A stretch of DNA of 64,000 nt from Streptomyces sp. TRM70350 (GTDB lineage Bacteria > Actinomycetota > Actinomycetes > Streptomycetales > Streptomycetaceae), in contig NZ_JAHUXH010000010.1 of the NCBI RefSeq assembly GCF_019219825.1, positions 159,208 through 223,207 on the forward strand. Reading direction: 5' to 3'. Positions 9,548 through 18,184 of this stretch are shown here, piece after piece (positions within the stretch are counted from its first letter, which is position 1; every line of letters begins with the position of its first letter). The notes under the pieces were generated by a model. That model had not been told where the DNA came from and did not search any database. It saw only the letters and a list, made by a program, of their open reading frames with translations. Made by a program: the position numbers and the translations under genes.

Positions 9548-10522
9548 GTGCACGACGTTCCGCTGTGGCTTTGGATCGCGTTCGCCGTCACCGTTGTGGT
9601 GGCCCTCGCGGTCGACCTGCTGGTGAACCGGAAGGCGCACGTCATCGGCTTACGGGAGGCCGCCGTCTGGAGCGGGGTCTGGGTGGGCCTGGCGGTCGCC
9701 TTCGGCGTGGTCGTCTTCCTCGTGGTGGGCACCACCGCGGGCGTCGAGTACACCACGGCGTGGCTGCTGGAGAAGAGCCTGTCGGTCGACAACCTCTTCG
9801 TCTTCGCACTGATCTTCGGCTACTTCCAGGTGCCCCGCGAATACCAGCATCGTGTGCTGTTCCTCGGTGTCCTGGGCGCTCTGGTCTTCCGCGGCCTGTT
9901 CCTCGCCGCCGGAGTGGCGGTCGTCAGCCGCTTCACCGCCGTCATGTTCGTCTTCGCCGCCTTCCTCTTCTACAGCTCGTACAAGATCCTCACCAAGGGG
10001 GAGGGCAGCGTCGACCCGGGCAGGAGCATCGCCGTACGAGCCCTGCGCAAGGTCGTCACCGTCCGGGACGACTATGCCGGGAACCGGTTCTTCCTCAGGG
10101 AGAACGGCACACTCGTCGCCACCCCACTGCTCGCCGTCGTCGCAGCGGTCGAAGGCGCCGACCTGATCTTCGCCATCGACAGCGTGCCCGCCGTCCTCGG
10201 CGTCAGCAGCGACATCTTCATCGTCTACACCAGCAACGCCTTCGCGATCCTCGGCCTGCGCGCCCTGTACTTCCTGCTCGCCGACCTGCTGGACCGCTTC
10301 CACCATCTCAGCAAGGGCCTGGCACTGATCCTCGCCTTCATCGCCGTCAAACTGATCCTTCAGGCGTCCCACGAGATCATCAGCACCAGCGTTCCCAAAG
10401 TGAACGCGCTCGTCAGCCTCGCAGTGATCGCGGCCGTGCTGATCACCTCCGTCGTGCTCAGCCTGCTGCGGCCCGCGCCGCCAGGAAGCGCCGAGTCGCC
10501 GTCCGACGGCAAGGCCCGATGA
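9548..10522 (+). CDS. TerC family integral membrane protein
   Basis: This 324-residue polytopic protein has the two TerC acidic signatures inside membrane helices: SVDNLFVFALIFGYF near residue 77 and LIFAIDSVPAVLGVSSDIF near residue 210. Eight or nine helices are predicted. TerC/Alx proteins are linked to metal (manganese, calcium) efflux or metallation of exported proteins and to tellurite resistance. The start is a GTG with only a weak purine run (GGGGTTGAG) before it. It stands alone without other ter genes, so a general metal-handling role is more likely than a tellurite operon. Confidence 0.92.
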   Translation: MHDVPLWLWIAFAVTVVVALAVDLLVNRKAHVIGLREAAVWSGVWVGLAVAFGVVVFLVVGTTAGVEYTTAWLLEKSLSVDNLFVFALIFGYFQVPREYQHRVLFLGVLGALVFRGLFLAAGVAVVSRFTAVMFVFAAFLFYSSYKILTKGEGSVDPGRSIAVRALRKVVTVRDDYAGNRFFLRENGTLVATPLLAVVAAVEGADLIFAIDSVPAVLGVSSDIFIVYTSNAFAILGLRALYFLLADLLDRFHHLSKGLALILAFIAVKLILQASHEIISTSVPKVNALVSLAVIAAVLITSVVLSLLRPAPPGSAESPSDGKAR

Positions 10523-10738
10523 ACGCACTCCGCAACCGGCGGCATGGGGTGCTGACAAGGCCGGGCAGGCAGGCGACGAGGGCGGCGGCGAGGCAGGGGG
10601 CGGCGGGCGAGGCCGCGGTAGTCGTCGAGGGTGTGTGCGTGCGGGAGTGCGGGAGTGCGGTGACGACGCGAAGGCGCCGGGATGGGTGACGGCGTAAGCG
10701 GCCTGCCGCCCGCGAGGAGCCGCCTGCTGCTCGATGAG

Positions 10739-12580
10739 TCAGGAGAACCAGGCCGCCGTGGAGAGGTCTGGGCGTACCCCCCGGATGGCGCGGGCCAGGG
10801 CGACCGCGCTGGAGACGAGACCGACGTGGCTGATGGCCTGCGGATAGTTGCCGAGATACGTGCCGTCGGACGGGTCGATCTGCTCGGGCAGCAGCCCCAG
10901 GTGGTTGGCGTGGGAGCACAGGTGCTCGAACAGTTCACCGGCCTGCTCGATCTTGCCCTGCCCCGTCAGGTTGTCCACGAGCCAGAAACTGCACAGCAGA
11001 AAGGCGCCCTCGGGCTGACGATCCATGCCGTCCGGTGAACGCTCCGGCAGGTAGCGGTACAGCAGTCCCCCGCCCGCGCCCAGTTGCTCGGCTGTCGCCC
11101 GGCAGGTGGCCACCATCTTGGGATGGTCGGCAGGCACTACCCGGCGCAGCGGCAGAGCGAGGAGGGAGGCATCGAGCCCCCCTCCCTCGCCCAGGTGCTC
11201 GGTCAGGGAACGGGTCTGCTCGTTCCAGGCATGGTGCAGGATGCGCTCAGTGAGCTGCTCGGCTTCGTGAGCCCAGTGGTCCGCGTCGCCGGGCAGGTTC
11301 AGTCGGTGTGCGAGCCTGGCGGCCCGGTCGAGGGCTACCTGGCACATGGCGGCGGAGTAGGTGAAGGGTCTGCCGGAGGTGCGGACTTCCCAGATGCCGT
11401 GGTCGGGACTGCGCCAGGCGTGCTCGGCACGCTCGGCGAGGCCGGCCAGCCAGTCCCACAGCGTCGCGTCGAACGTTCCTCCGGTGGCTGCCCACTGGAA
11501 GGCGCAGTCCAGGATCTCCCCGTAGACGTCGTGCTGGGTCTGCTCGACCGCGGCGTTGCCCCATCGAACGGGTGCGGACCGGCGATACCCTTCGAGTCCG
11601 TCGTCCACCACCTCAGGCGGCGGGACTTCGCCGTCCACGCCGTACAGAACCCGCGGTTGATGGTTGTGACGAGCGGCCTCAAGGGCCCATCGCAGAAAGC
11701 CCCCGGCCTCCGACGGCAGTCCGATGCGGCGAAGCGCGAAGACGGTGTAGGCGGCGTCGCGGATCCAGGAATAGCGGTAGTCCCAGTTGCGTGTCCCCCC
11801 GATGTGCTCGGGGAGCGACGACGTGGGAGCCGCGATGATCGCCCCGTTCTCGAAGTGGTCCAGCAGTTTCAGGGTCAGGGCCGACCGGCGCACCAGGTCG
11901 GACCGCGGTACGTCGTCGACCACGCGAGCGGCCCAGCCCTTCCAGGCACGCACCGTGCTCTCAAGGCCTGCATCCACAGACGGGTAAGGGCTGGACGACC
12001 CCTCCCAGCGCAATCGCAGGAACAGCTCCTGTCCGGCGTGGAGCGTCAGGTCGCTGTCCGGAAGCGTCACCGGGGGTGAGGACCACAGGCGCAGGGTGAT
12101 CCCCTGCCGCTCGCAGTCGAGCGTCCAGTCTTCTCCCCGGCGACGGACGCGGGCGCCACCGCGTGGCTCCAGGTGGATACGAAGGGTGACGTCGCCCTCG
12201 ACCACGCGGACATGGCGTAGCAGCTCCCCCGCGGCTGCCGGCGCGTCTTCCTCCAAACGTGCACCAGGACGCAGCGCGAAAGCGTCCGTGACCTGAAGAA
12301 CGCCGGTGTCCGTGCGAAGCTCCGTGATCAGGACGGCCGTGTCGTCCACGTAGCGCTGGCGGCTCTCCCGCACTCCGTCCGGCGCGAGCCGGAAGCCACC
12401 GCCATGACGCCGGTCGAGCAATGAGCAGAACACAGGGTCCCGGTCGAAGCGCGGAACACACATGAAGCTGATCCCCGCGTCCCGGCCGACCAGGGCGCAG
12501 CCGCGGCCGTCACCGATCAGACCATGATCCTCGATCGGCAGGTACCCCTCTCGGCGGGTCAGTTGCTGCCAGAGCTGCAC
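10739..12580 (-). CDS. Glycoside hydrolase family 15 protein, trehalase/glucoamylase-like
   Basis: This 613-residue enzyme has the actinobacterial GH15 layout: an N-terminal beta-sandwich beginning GYLPIEDHGLIGDGRGCALV and an (alpha/alpha)6 barrel. Key barrel segments are LPEHIGGTRNWDYRYSWIRD, which contains the first acidic region, and LLPEQIDPSDGTYLGNYPQA with the second catalytic Glu. It probably cleaves trehalose or another alpha-glucoside in the cytosol, as there is no signal peptide. The start is a GTG without a clear ribosome-binding site, so a slightly different start is possible. No neighbouring trehalose genes are visible. Confidence 0.87.
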   Translation of the reverse strand: MQLWQQLTRREGYLPIEDHGLIGDGRGCALVGRDAGISFMCVPRFDRDPVFCSLLDRRHGGGFRLAPDGVRESRQRYVDDTAVLITELRTDTGVLQVTDAFALRPGARLEEDAPAAAGELLRHVRVVEGDVTLRIHLEPRGGARVRRRGEDWTLDCERQGITLRLWSSPPVTLPDSDLTLHAGQELFLRLRWEGSSSPYPSVDAGLESTVRAWKGWAARVVDDVPRSDLVRRSALTLKLLDHFENGAIIAAPTSSLPEHIGGTRNWDYRYSWIRDAAYTVFALRRIGLPSEAGGFLRWALEAARHNHQPRVLYGVDGEVPPPEVVDDGLEGYRRSAPVRWGNAAVEQTQHDVYGEILDCAFQWAATGGTFDATLWDWLAGLAERAEHAWRSPDHGIWEVRTSGRPFTYSAAMCQVALDRAARLAHRLNLPGDADHWAHEAEQLTERILHHAWNEQTRSLTEHLGEGGGLDASLLALPLRRVVPADHPKMVATCRATAEQLGAGGGLLYRYLPERSPDGMDRQPEGAFLLCSFWLVDNLTGQGKIEQAGELFEHLCSHANHLGLLPEQIDPSDGTYLGNYPQAISHVGLVSSAVALARAIRGVRPDLSTAAWFS

Positions 12581-12650
12581 GCACCACCAGGTACCCAGAA
12601 CCGGCCCGATTGATCAGTCCTACGCGGCTCCGGTCGCGCTCCTTGAGCAG

Positions 12651-13421
12651 ATGAGCGCGGTCGAGGAAGCACCCGCGGAACGGCTCCGGGGGCTCCGTAC
12701 CGTGATCGTCCCAGCCGAGCGGGAGCGCGGAGGAGTGAGGCTCGGGCCAGCAGGTGGTGCCGTCGGCACGGACCAGCAGGGGAGCCGGATGGTCGACGTC
12801 GAGGAAGGTGACTTCTTTATCCCCGGCACGACGCTGCGCAACCTCTCACCGCCGCCCCTCGCGCTGCTCGCGCCGGCCACCGCACAGCTCGGGCTGGTCC
12901 TGCTGCTGCGCGACGCCGGGAACCGGGGGATGCGACACCTCGGGCCGTGGATGGCCGTGATCGCCGTCAACTCCGTCATCCTCACCGTGCTGCTGTGGCA
13001 CATGAGCGCATTCGTGCTCGTCGCCGCCGCCGCGTACGCCTCCGGCCTGGTCCCGCTGCCCCAGCCCCCCACCGACACGGGCGCCTGGCTGCTGTGGAAA
13101 CTGCCCTGGCTTGCCGTCCTGTTGATCGCGCTCGGCGCGCTGGTGGCGGTCTTCGGCCGGGTCGAAAGGCGCGGCATGCGGCGCGGCGAGGTCGCCTCAC
13201 GCCCCTGGTGGACGCCGAGGGCACTGGGCCGGTCCAGGCCGCGCGCCACCGCGACCACCGCCGGCTACGCCGCCTGCGTACTCGGCCTGCTCGGCGTGGC
13301 CGTCGCCGGTCCCGCCGACCGCGGCCCGTTCGGACTGCCGACCACAGCCCTGGCCTGCTTCCTGGCCGGGGCGGCCCTCCTCCGCGCGGCCCGCGCGGCA
13401 GGCCACCGCCGAACCGGCTGA
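12651..13421 (+). CDS. Truncated acyltransferase-3-like membrane protein
   Basis: From about residue 60 onward this matches the C-terminal half of acyltransferase-3 membrane enzymes: LALLAPATAQLGLVLLLRD, then MAVIAVNSVILTVLLWHMSA, then WLLWKLPWLAVLLIALGALV ending FGRVERR. The N-terminal half, which contains the conserved His of the catalytic site, is absent. The first 60 codons are unrelated and may be read-through into an older minus-strand gene. The last part adds two more hydrophobic segments. I read it as the 3' remnant of a larger gene, perhaps not functional. Confidence 0.6.
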   Translation: MSAVEEAPAERLRGLRTVIVPAERERGGVRLGPAGGAVGTDQQGSRMVDVEEGDFFIPGTTLRNLSPPPLALLAPATAQLGLVLLLRDAGNRGMRHLGPWMAVIAVNSVILTVLLWHMSAFVLVAAAAYASGLVPLPQPPTDTGAWLLWKLPWLAVLLIALGALVAVFGRVERRGMRRGEVASRPWWTPRALGRSRPRATATTAGYAACVLGLLGVAVAGPADRGPFGLPTTALACFLAGAALLRAARAAGHRRTG

Positions 13422-13557
13422 CGGCGGCTGCGTGTGCAGCTCAGCCGGGGTGGGACCGGCCTGCGCCTGGTGGCGCCCGTATGGCCGGTGCGGGAGGCTG
13501 GGAGAGCAGGGCGCCGGGCCGTGGTCCGCGTCGATGCCATGGTGAGGAGAGCGCAGC

Positions 13558-14442
13558 GTGATGTCCGGGCGGGTCGTGGTGGGAGTGGACGGCTCCCCCT
13601 CCGCGCTGGCCGCCGTGGAGGTCGCGGCACAAGAGGCGCGGATGAGGCGAGTCCGGCTGCATGTGGTGCATGCCTTCGTCTGGCCCGCCATGCACGTTCC
13701 GCCCGGCGGCTCGCCGCTGGGCCCGCCCACGGGGGGCGTGCGGGAATCCGTCGAGCATCTGCTCGCCGAAGCCGTCGAACGAGCCCTGGCTGCCGCGCCC
13801 GGCGTGCTGGCCGACCACGCGGTCATCGCGGGCGAGGCGGTCACAGCCCTGGAAGCGGAGTCGCGGACGGCGCAGCTGATGGTGGTGGGCCATCGCGGCT
13901 CGGGCGGTTTCGCGGGACTGCTGCTGGGTTCGACGTCGGTCCATCTGGCCGCTCACAGCCACTGCCCGGTCATGGTGGTGCGGGACCGACCGACGCGGGA
14001 CGGACCCGTGCTGGTGGCGGTGGACGGCACTCCCCAGAGCCGTGGGGCGGTCGCGTTCGCCTTCGAGGAGGCTTCGCTGCGCGGCACGGGCCTGGTGGCG
14101 CTGCACGTGTGGGGGGCGTGGAGCGACCACGGTGACGCACGCCCGGTGGAACCGGTGGATCTGACCGGTGACGTCGAGACGCTTCAGGCCCACGAGGAGC
14201 GCCTCCTGGACGAGGCCCTGTCCGGCCACCGGAAGGAGCACCCTGACGTGACCGTGCATGCGCGTGTCGTGCGAGGCCGTACGCGGCCCACGCTGATCGA
14301 GGCGAGTCGTGGCGCCCAGCTGATGGTGGTCGGTACGCGCGGACGGGGCGGATTCACCGGACTGCTTCTGGGCTCGGTCAGCCAGGCCGTGCTCCATCAT
14401 GCGCACTGCCCGGTCACCGTGGTGCGCTCCGGCCTGGCGTGA
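13558..14442 (+). CDS. Tandem universal stress protein
   Basis: This 294-residue cytosolic protein has two UspA domains, residues about 3-143 and 152-292. Each begins with a beta strand ending in D-G (VVVGVDGSPSA; VLVAVDGTPQS) and each keeps the ATP-binding loop G-2X-G-9X-G-(S/T): GHRGSGGFAGLLLGST and GTRGRGGFTGLLLGSV. Both domains should therefore bind ATP. The start is a GTG-ATG pair at 13558/13561 behind GAGGAGA. Its transcript is convergent with the CNNM genes and ends at a strong hairpin. Confidence 0.92.
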   Translation: MMSGRVVVGVDGSPSALAAVEVAAQEARMRRVRLHVVHAFVWPAMHVPPGGSPLGPPTGGVRESVEHLLAEAVERALAAAPGVLADHAVIAGEAVTALEAESRTAQLMVVGHRGSGGFAGLLLGSTSVHLAAHSHCPVMVVRDRPTRDGPVLVAVDGTPQSRGAVAFAFEEASLRGTGLVALHVWGAWSDHGDARPVEPVDLTGDVETLQAHEERLLDEALSGHRKEHPDVTVHARVVRGRTRPTLIEASRGAQLMVVGTRGRGGFTGLLLGSVSQAVLHHAHCPVTVVRSGLA

Positions 14443-14509
14443 CGCCCGTCCAAACGGGTCCGCGCACCGTGACTACCGTCGGAGTGGGCAGCCCGGAGCC
14501 CGCAGGCCC

Positions 14510-14540
14510 GCCCTGACCGAGCCTTCGGCTCGGTCAGGGC
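14510..14540. terminator. Bidirectional hairpin terminator
   Basis: A perfect 14-bp stem (GCCCTGACCGAGCC at 14510-14523 pairing with 14527-14540) closes a three-base TTC loop. It lies between the convergent universal stress gene and the 14554-15573 gene. It has no U-tract, as is common in Streptomyces. Confidence 0.85.
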
Positions 14541-14553
14541 GCTGCGGGTTCCG

Positions 14554-15573
14554 TTACGCGGACTGCGGGTGCAGGAGGCGGGCCAGCAGGTCGTCCAGCG
14601 TGACCAGGCCGGTGAGCCGCCCGCTGCCGTCGCGGACGACGGCGAGGGAGGCTCGGCGCCCGCGCAGCTGCTCGATGGCGTGGCCGACCGTGTCCCCGGC
14701 CGCCAGCTCCGGTACGGGGCGCGCGAGCTGCCGCGCGGTGGCGGTGCGGCCCCGGCTGCGGGCGATCAGGGCGTCACGGGCGTGCACCGAGCCGACGACC
14801 AGCGGACCGTCGCGGACCAGCAGGCGGCTGCGATCGTGCTCGGCCGCCGTGGCGAGGACGGTGTCGAGATCGGCCCCCGCCGGTACCGAGATGATCTCGG
14901 CGGCCGGGATCTGGAGGTCGCCCACCGGCATCTGGGGCTCGGTGAGCGACTTGGTGATCAGCTCGGAGTCGTCCTTGCTGATCAGGCCCAGCCGTTCGGA
15001 CTCCTCGACCAGGTGGGTGAGCTGCTCCCGGTTGTGGACCGAGCCGAGTTCGTCGCGCGGGGTGACCTTGCACAGGCGGACCAGGCCGTTGCTGATCTTG
15101 TTCAGCACCTGGATCAACGGCCGTACGGCCGCGATCACCCCCCGGAAGGCCGGCGAGAGCAGCATCGCCGAGCGCTCGGGGTGGGCGATGGCCCACGACT
15201 TGGGCGCCATCTCACCGACCACCATGTGCAGGAACACCACGACGATCAGTGCCACGGCGAACGCGACGCCGTAGCTGAGCGCGGAGGGCAGGCCCAGCGT
15301 GTGCAGCAGCGGGTCGAGTTCGTGCGAGATCGCGGGCTTGGACACCGCCCCCAGGCCCAGCGTGCACACGGTGATGCCCAGCTGGGCACCGGCCAGCATC
15401 AGCGACAGCTCACGCATCCCGGCGAGCGCCGCCTTGGCGCCGCGCTGCCCGTCGGCCGCCGCCTTCTCCATACGGTGCCGTTTGGCGGCGACGAGCGCGA
15501 ATTCGGCTGCGACGAAGAAGCCGCTGCCGATCAGCAGCAGGACGGTGACGAAGAGCGCCATCGGGAAACTCAT
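14554..15573 (-). CDS. CNNM/hemolysin-type transporter (DUF21 plus CBS), short form
   Basis: This 339-residue membrane protein has an N-terminal DUF21 domain (MALFVTVLLLIGSGFFVAAE, GAQLGITVCTLGLGAV, VVGEMAPKSWAIAHPERSA) followed by a CBS pair (EIISVPAGADLDTVLAT to the final SGRLTGLVTLDDLLARLL). It lacks the C-terminal CorC_HlyC domain present in its partner. Relatives act in Mg2+/Co2+ transport (CorB/CNNM), often as exporters. Its ATG overlaps the stop of the upstream long-form gene (ATGA at 15570-15573), so the two may form a heteromer. Confidence 0.88.
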   Translation of the reverse strand: MSFPMALFVTVLLLIGSGFFVAAEFALVAAKRHRMEKAAADGQRGAKAALAGMRELSLMLAGAQLGITVCTLGLGAVSKPAISHELDPLLHTLGLPSALSYGVAFAVALIVVVFLHMVVGEMAPKSWAIAHPERSAMLLSPAFRGVIAAVRPLIQVLNKISNGLVRLCKVTPRDELGSVHNREQLTHLVEESERLGLISKDDSELITKSLTEPQMPVGDLQIPAAEIISVPAGADLDTVLATAAEHDRSRLLVRDGPLVVGSVHARDALIARSRGRTATARQLARPVPELAAGDTVGHAIEQLRGRRASLAVVRDGSGRLTGLVTLDDLLARLLHPQSA

Positions 15574-16910
15574 GCCTGCTCCTCCGCAAGCTCGGCAGCC
15601 AGCCGCTCGATCCGTACCCGTTCCGGCACGTGCCGGTCGAGGCTGCGTACGTCGATCACCGCGCTGCCGCCGTCCGGCAGATCCACGGTGAGGCGGTCAC
15701 CGATGGCCGGGAAGCGGCCGAGCCGGTCGACGATCAGGCCGGCCACGGTGTCGTAGTCCTCCTCCTCGGGCAACTCGACGCCGGTCGCCTCGGCCACCTC
15801 GTCCAGGCGACGCCCGGCGTCCACCAGCCAGCCGTCCCCGTCCGTGACCGCGATCTCGGTGACGGTGTCGGACTCGTCGGCGATGTCGCCCACCAGTTCC
15901 TCGGCGATGTCCTCGTAGGTGACGATGCCCGCGACGCCGCCGTGCTCGTCCAGGACGACGGCGAACTCGTCGTCCAGCTCACGCATCCGCTCGACGGCGT
16001 CGGGCAGCGGCAGCGTGTCCGGAAGCAGCAGCGGGGGGCGGGCGACCGCGCCCACGGAGGTGCTGGTGAAACGGCCGGCGGGCAGGCGGGTCAGTTCGCG
16101 GACCCCGAGGACGCCGCTGACGTCGTCGGGGTGGTCGCCGAGCACGGGGTAGTTGGAGTGGCCGTGCTTGCCGATCAGGTCGACCGCCTCGGCGGCGGTG
16201 GCGTCCTTGCGGACGAAGACGGCGTCCACGCGTGGCACCATCACCTCGTCCAGCGTCCGGTCGGAGAACTCCAGGGCATGGTCGAGCAGCTCGGCGGTGT
16301 CCCTGGGCAGGTGGCCCTGCTCGTGGGACTCGCCGATCAGGTGGCCCAGCTCCTCCAGGGTCGCGCCGTGGTGCAGCTCCTCGACGGGCTCGATGCCGAC
16401 CTTGCGCAGCAGCTTGTTCGCCGCCCCGTCGAAGACCCGGATGACCGGGCCGACGACCTTCAGATACGCCAGCGTGGAAGTGGCCAGCGCCTTGGCCAGC
16501 CGCTCCGGGACGGCGATGGCGAGGTTCTTCGGGGCCAGCTCGCCCAGCACCATCTGCACGACCGTGGCCAGCACGAACGCGAGCACCACAGCGATGCCGC
16601 TGACGGCGGCGTCGGGGATGCCGAGGCCGTTCAGGGCGGGCCTGAGCAGCGCGGACACGGACGGCTCGGCGATGAAGCCGACGATCAGGCCGGTCACGGT
16701 GATGCCGAGCTGGGCGCCCGAGAGCATGAAGGACAGCCGCTCCAGCACCTTCAGGGCGCGGGCGGCCTTCCTGTCACCCGCCTGCGCTTCCCGCGCGAGG
16801 GCGAGCCGGTCGACGGAGACGTACGCGAATTCCTGGGCGACGAAGTATCCGGTGCCCGCGGTCAGCGCGAACACCGCGAGCAGGCCCAGGAGGGCGTTCA
16901 CGGCACTCAT
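15570..16910 (-). CDS. CNNM/hemolysin-type transporter with CorC domain, long form
   Basis: This 446-residue protein has a DUF21 membrane domain (GYFVAQEFAYVSVDRLALA, GAQLGITVTGLIVGF, VLGELAPKNLAIAVPERLAK), two CBS motifs (EVMVPRVDAVFVRKDATAAE; FAVVLDEHGGVAGIVTYEDI) and a C-terminal CorC_HlyC ligand-binding domain (DAGRRLDEVAEATGVELPEE ... IGDRLTVDLPDGGS). It is the first gene of a coupled pair with 14554-15573. The same long-then-short order is repeated at 17159-19518, which implies duplication of a two-gene unit. The role in divalent cation homeostasis is inferred from family. Confidence 0.9.
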   Translation of the reverse strand: MSAVNALLGLLAVFALTAGTGYFVAQEFAYVSVDRLALAREAQAGDRKAARALKVLERLSFMLSGAQLGITVTGLIVGFIAEPSVSALLRPALNGLGIPDAAVSGIAVVLAFVLATVVQMVLGELAPKNLAIAVPERLAKALATSTLAYLKVVGPVIRVFDGAANKLLRKVGIEPVEELHHGATLEELGHLIGESHEQGHLPRDTAELLDHALEFSDRTLDEVMVPRVDAVFVRKDATAAEAVDLIGKHGHSNYPVLGDHPDDVSGVLGVRELTRLPAGRFTSTSVGAVARPPLLLPDTLPLPDAVERMRELDDEFAVVLDEHGGVAGIVTYEDIAEELVGDIADESDTVTEIAVTDGDGWLVDAGRRLDEVAEATGVELPEEEDYDTVAGLIVDRLGRFPAIGDRLTVDLPDGGSAVIDVRSLDRHVPERVRIERLAAELAEEQA

Positions 16911-17158
16911 CGAACACCACCCCGCCGCGTGCCGTGCTCACGAAGTACCTGGCGGGATGGTCGGGGACTGTGCCCAGAGGGGTCCGTCGATCTGGCGGAC
17001 AACTGGTGGCTCCTCAACGTGTTCAAAGGATTCAAAGGTATTCAAGGCATTCAGACGTGCACCACGGTCAACGATTGTGGCGGAACCCCTGTTCCTGCCC
17101 CCGTGGACGTCATCATTCCGCACCCGGGGGCAGGGTGGATCAGCACCCGGCCGGGCCG
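16911..17158. other. Spacer with AT-rich nonamer repeat and possible small ORF
   Basis: This 248-bp spacer separates the two CNNM pairs. At about 17021-17060 it contains imperfect tandem copies of ATTCAAAGG, strikingly AT-rich for this genome. The plus strand is open here and would encode NWWLLNVFKGFKGIQGIQTC followed by TTVNDCGG. No in-frame ATG or good ribosome-binding site precedes it; GTG 16929 is the nearest candidate. The minus strand, same direction as the flanking genes, could instead carry a leader peptide or promoter. Nothing here can be called a gene with confidence. Confidence 0.3.
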
Positions 17159-18184
17159 TCACACGGCGGTCGGCGCCGCCGGTCCGACCAGCTCGGACAG
17201 GACGCCCTCCATCGTCACGAAGCCGATCACCGTGCCGCTCTCGCCGAGCACGGCGGCGAGGTGGCTGCCCTCGGCCCGCAGGGCGGTGAGGGTGTCGTCC
17301 AGCGGCGTGTCGATGCGGACCCGGGTGACCCGGTGCAGCACGCCGCGCGGGAACGGGCGGTCGCGATCGGTGACACCGAGGGTGTCCTTGATGTGCAGGT
17401 AGCCCAGCAGGGTGCCGTCGGCGCCGGTGACCGGGAAGCGGGAGTAGCCCGCCTCGGCGGCCACCCTTTCCAGCCGGGCGGGGGTGATCGAGGCGTCCAC
17501 GGTCCGCATCCGCTGCGCCGGGACGAGGATCTCGCCGACCGGGCGGGTGCCCAGTTCCAGCGCGTCGCGCAACCGCTCGCCGTCGGCGGGCGACAGGAGC
17601 CCGGCCTCGCTGGAGTCGACGACCATGCGGGCCAGCTGGTCGTCGGTGAAGACCGACTCGACCTCGTTCTTCGGCTCGACGCGGAGCAGTTTCAGCAGGG
17701 TGTTGGCGAAGGCGTTGATGCCGAACACGAACGGCCGCAGCGCCCGGGTGAGGGCCACCAGGGGCGGGCCGAGCAGCAGCGCGCTGGGCACGGGTGCGGC
17801 GAGTGCGATGTTCTTCGGCACCATCTCGCCGATCAGCATGTGCAGATACGTGGCGAGCGTGAGCGCGATGACGAACGCGATCGGGTGCACCAGGGCATGC
17901 GGGACGTGGGCCGCCTCGAAGGCGGGCTCCATCAGGTGCGCGATGGCCGGTTCGGCGACCGCGCCCAGGACCAGCGAGGAGACAGTGATGCCGAGCTGGG
18001 CGGTGGCCATCATCTGGGAGAGGTGCTCCAGGGCCCACAGGGTCATCCGGGCCCGCTTGTGGCCCGCCCGGGCGCGCGGTTCGATCTGGCTGCGGCGCAC
18101 GGAGACCAGAGCGAACTCGGCGCCGACGAAGAAGGCGTTGGTCAGCAGGGTCAGGGCGCCGATGGCGAGCTGCAGCGTCGTCAT
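17159..18184 (-). CDS. CNNM/hemolysin-type transporter (DUF21 plus CBS), short form, second copy
   Basis: This 341-residue protein starts MTTLQLAIGALTLLTNAFF at the ATG 18184, which overlaps the stop of the upstream gene as ATGA. It has a DUF21 domain (AEFALVSVRRSQIEPRARAG, TAQLGITVSSLVLGAV, IGEMVPKNIALAAP) and a CBS pair (EILVPAQRMRTVDASITPA; GTVIGFVTMEGVLSELVGP). Like the 14554 gene it has no CorC_HlyC domain. It is the second gene of the second pair. Confidence 0.88.
   Translation of the reverse strand: MTTLQLAIGALTLLTNAFFVGAEFALVSVRRSQIEPRARAGHKRARMTLWALEHLSQMMATAQLGITVSSLVLGAVAEPAIAHLMEPAFEAAHVPHALVHPIAFVIALTLATYLHMLIGEMVPKNIALAAPVPSALLLGPPLVALTRALRPFVFGINAFANTLLKLLRVEPKNEVESVFTDDQLARMVVDSSEAGLLSPADGERLRDALELGTRPVGEILVPAQRMRTVDASITPARLERVAAEAGYSRFPVTGADGTLLGYLHIKDTLGVTDRDRPFPRGVLHRVTRVRIDTPLDDTLTALRAEGSHLAAVLGESGTVIGFVTMEGVLSELVGPAAPTAV

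Noticed and set aside
9548..10522. Tellurite-resistance operon
   Set aside because: Only a single TerC protein is present; no terABDEF partners are nearby.
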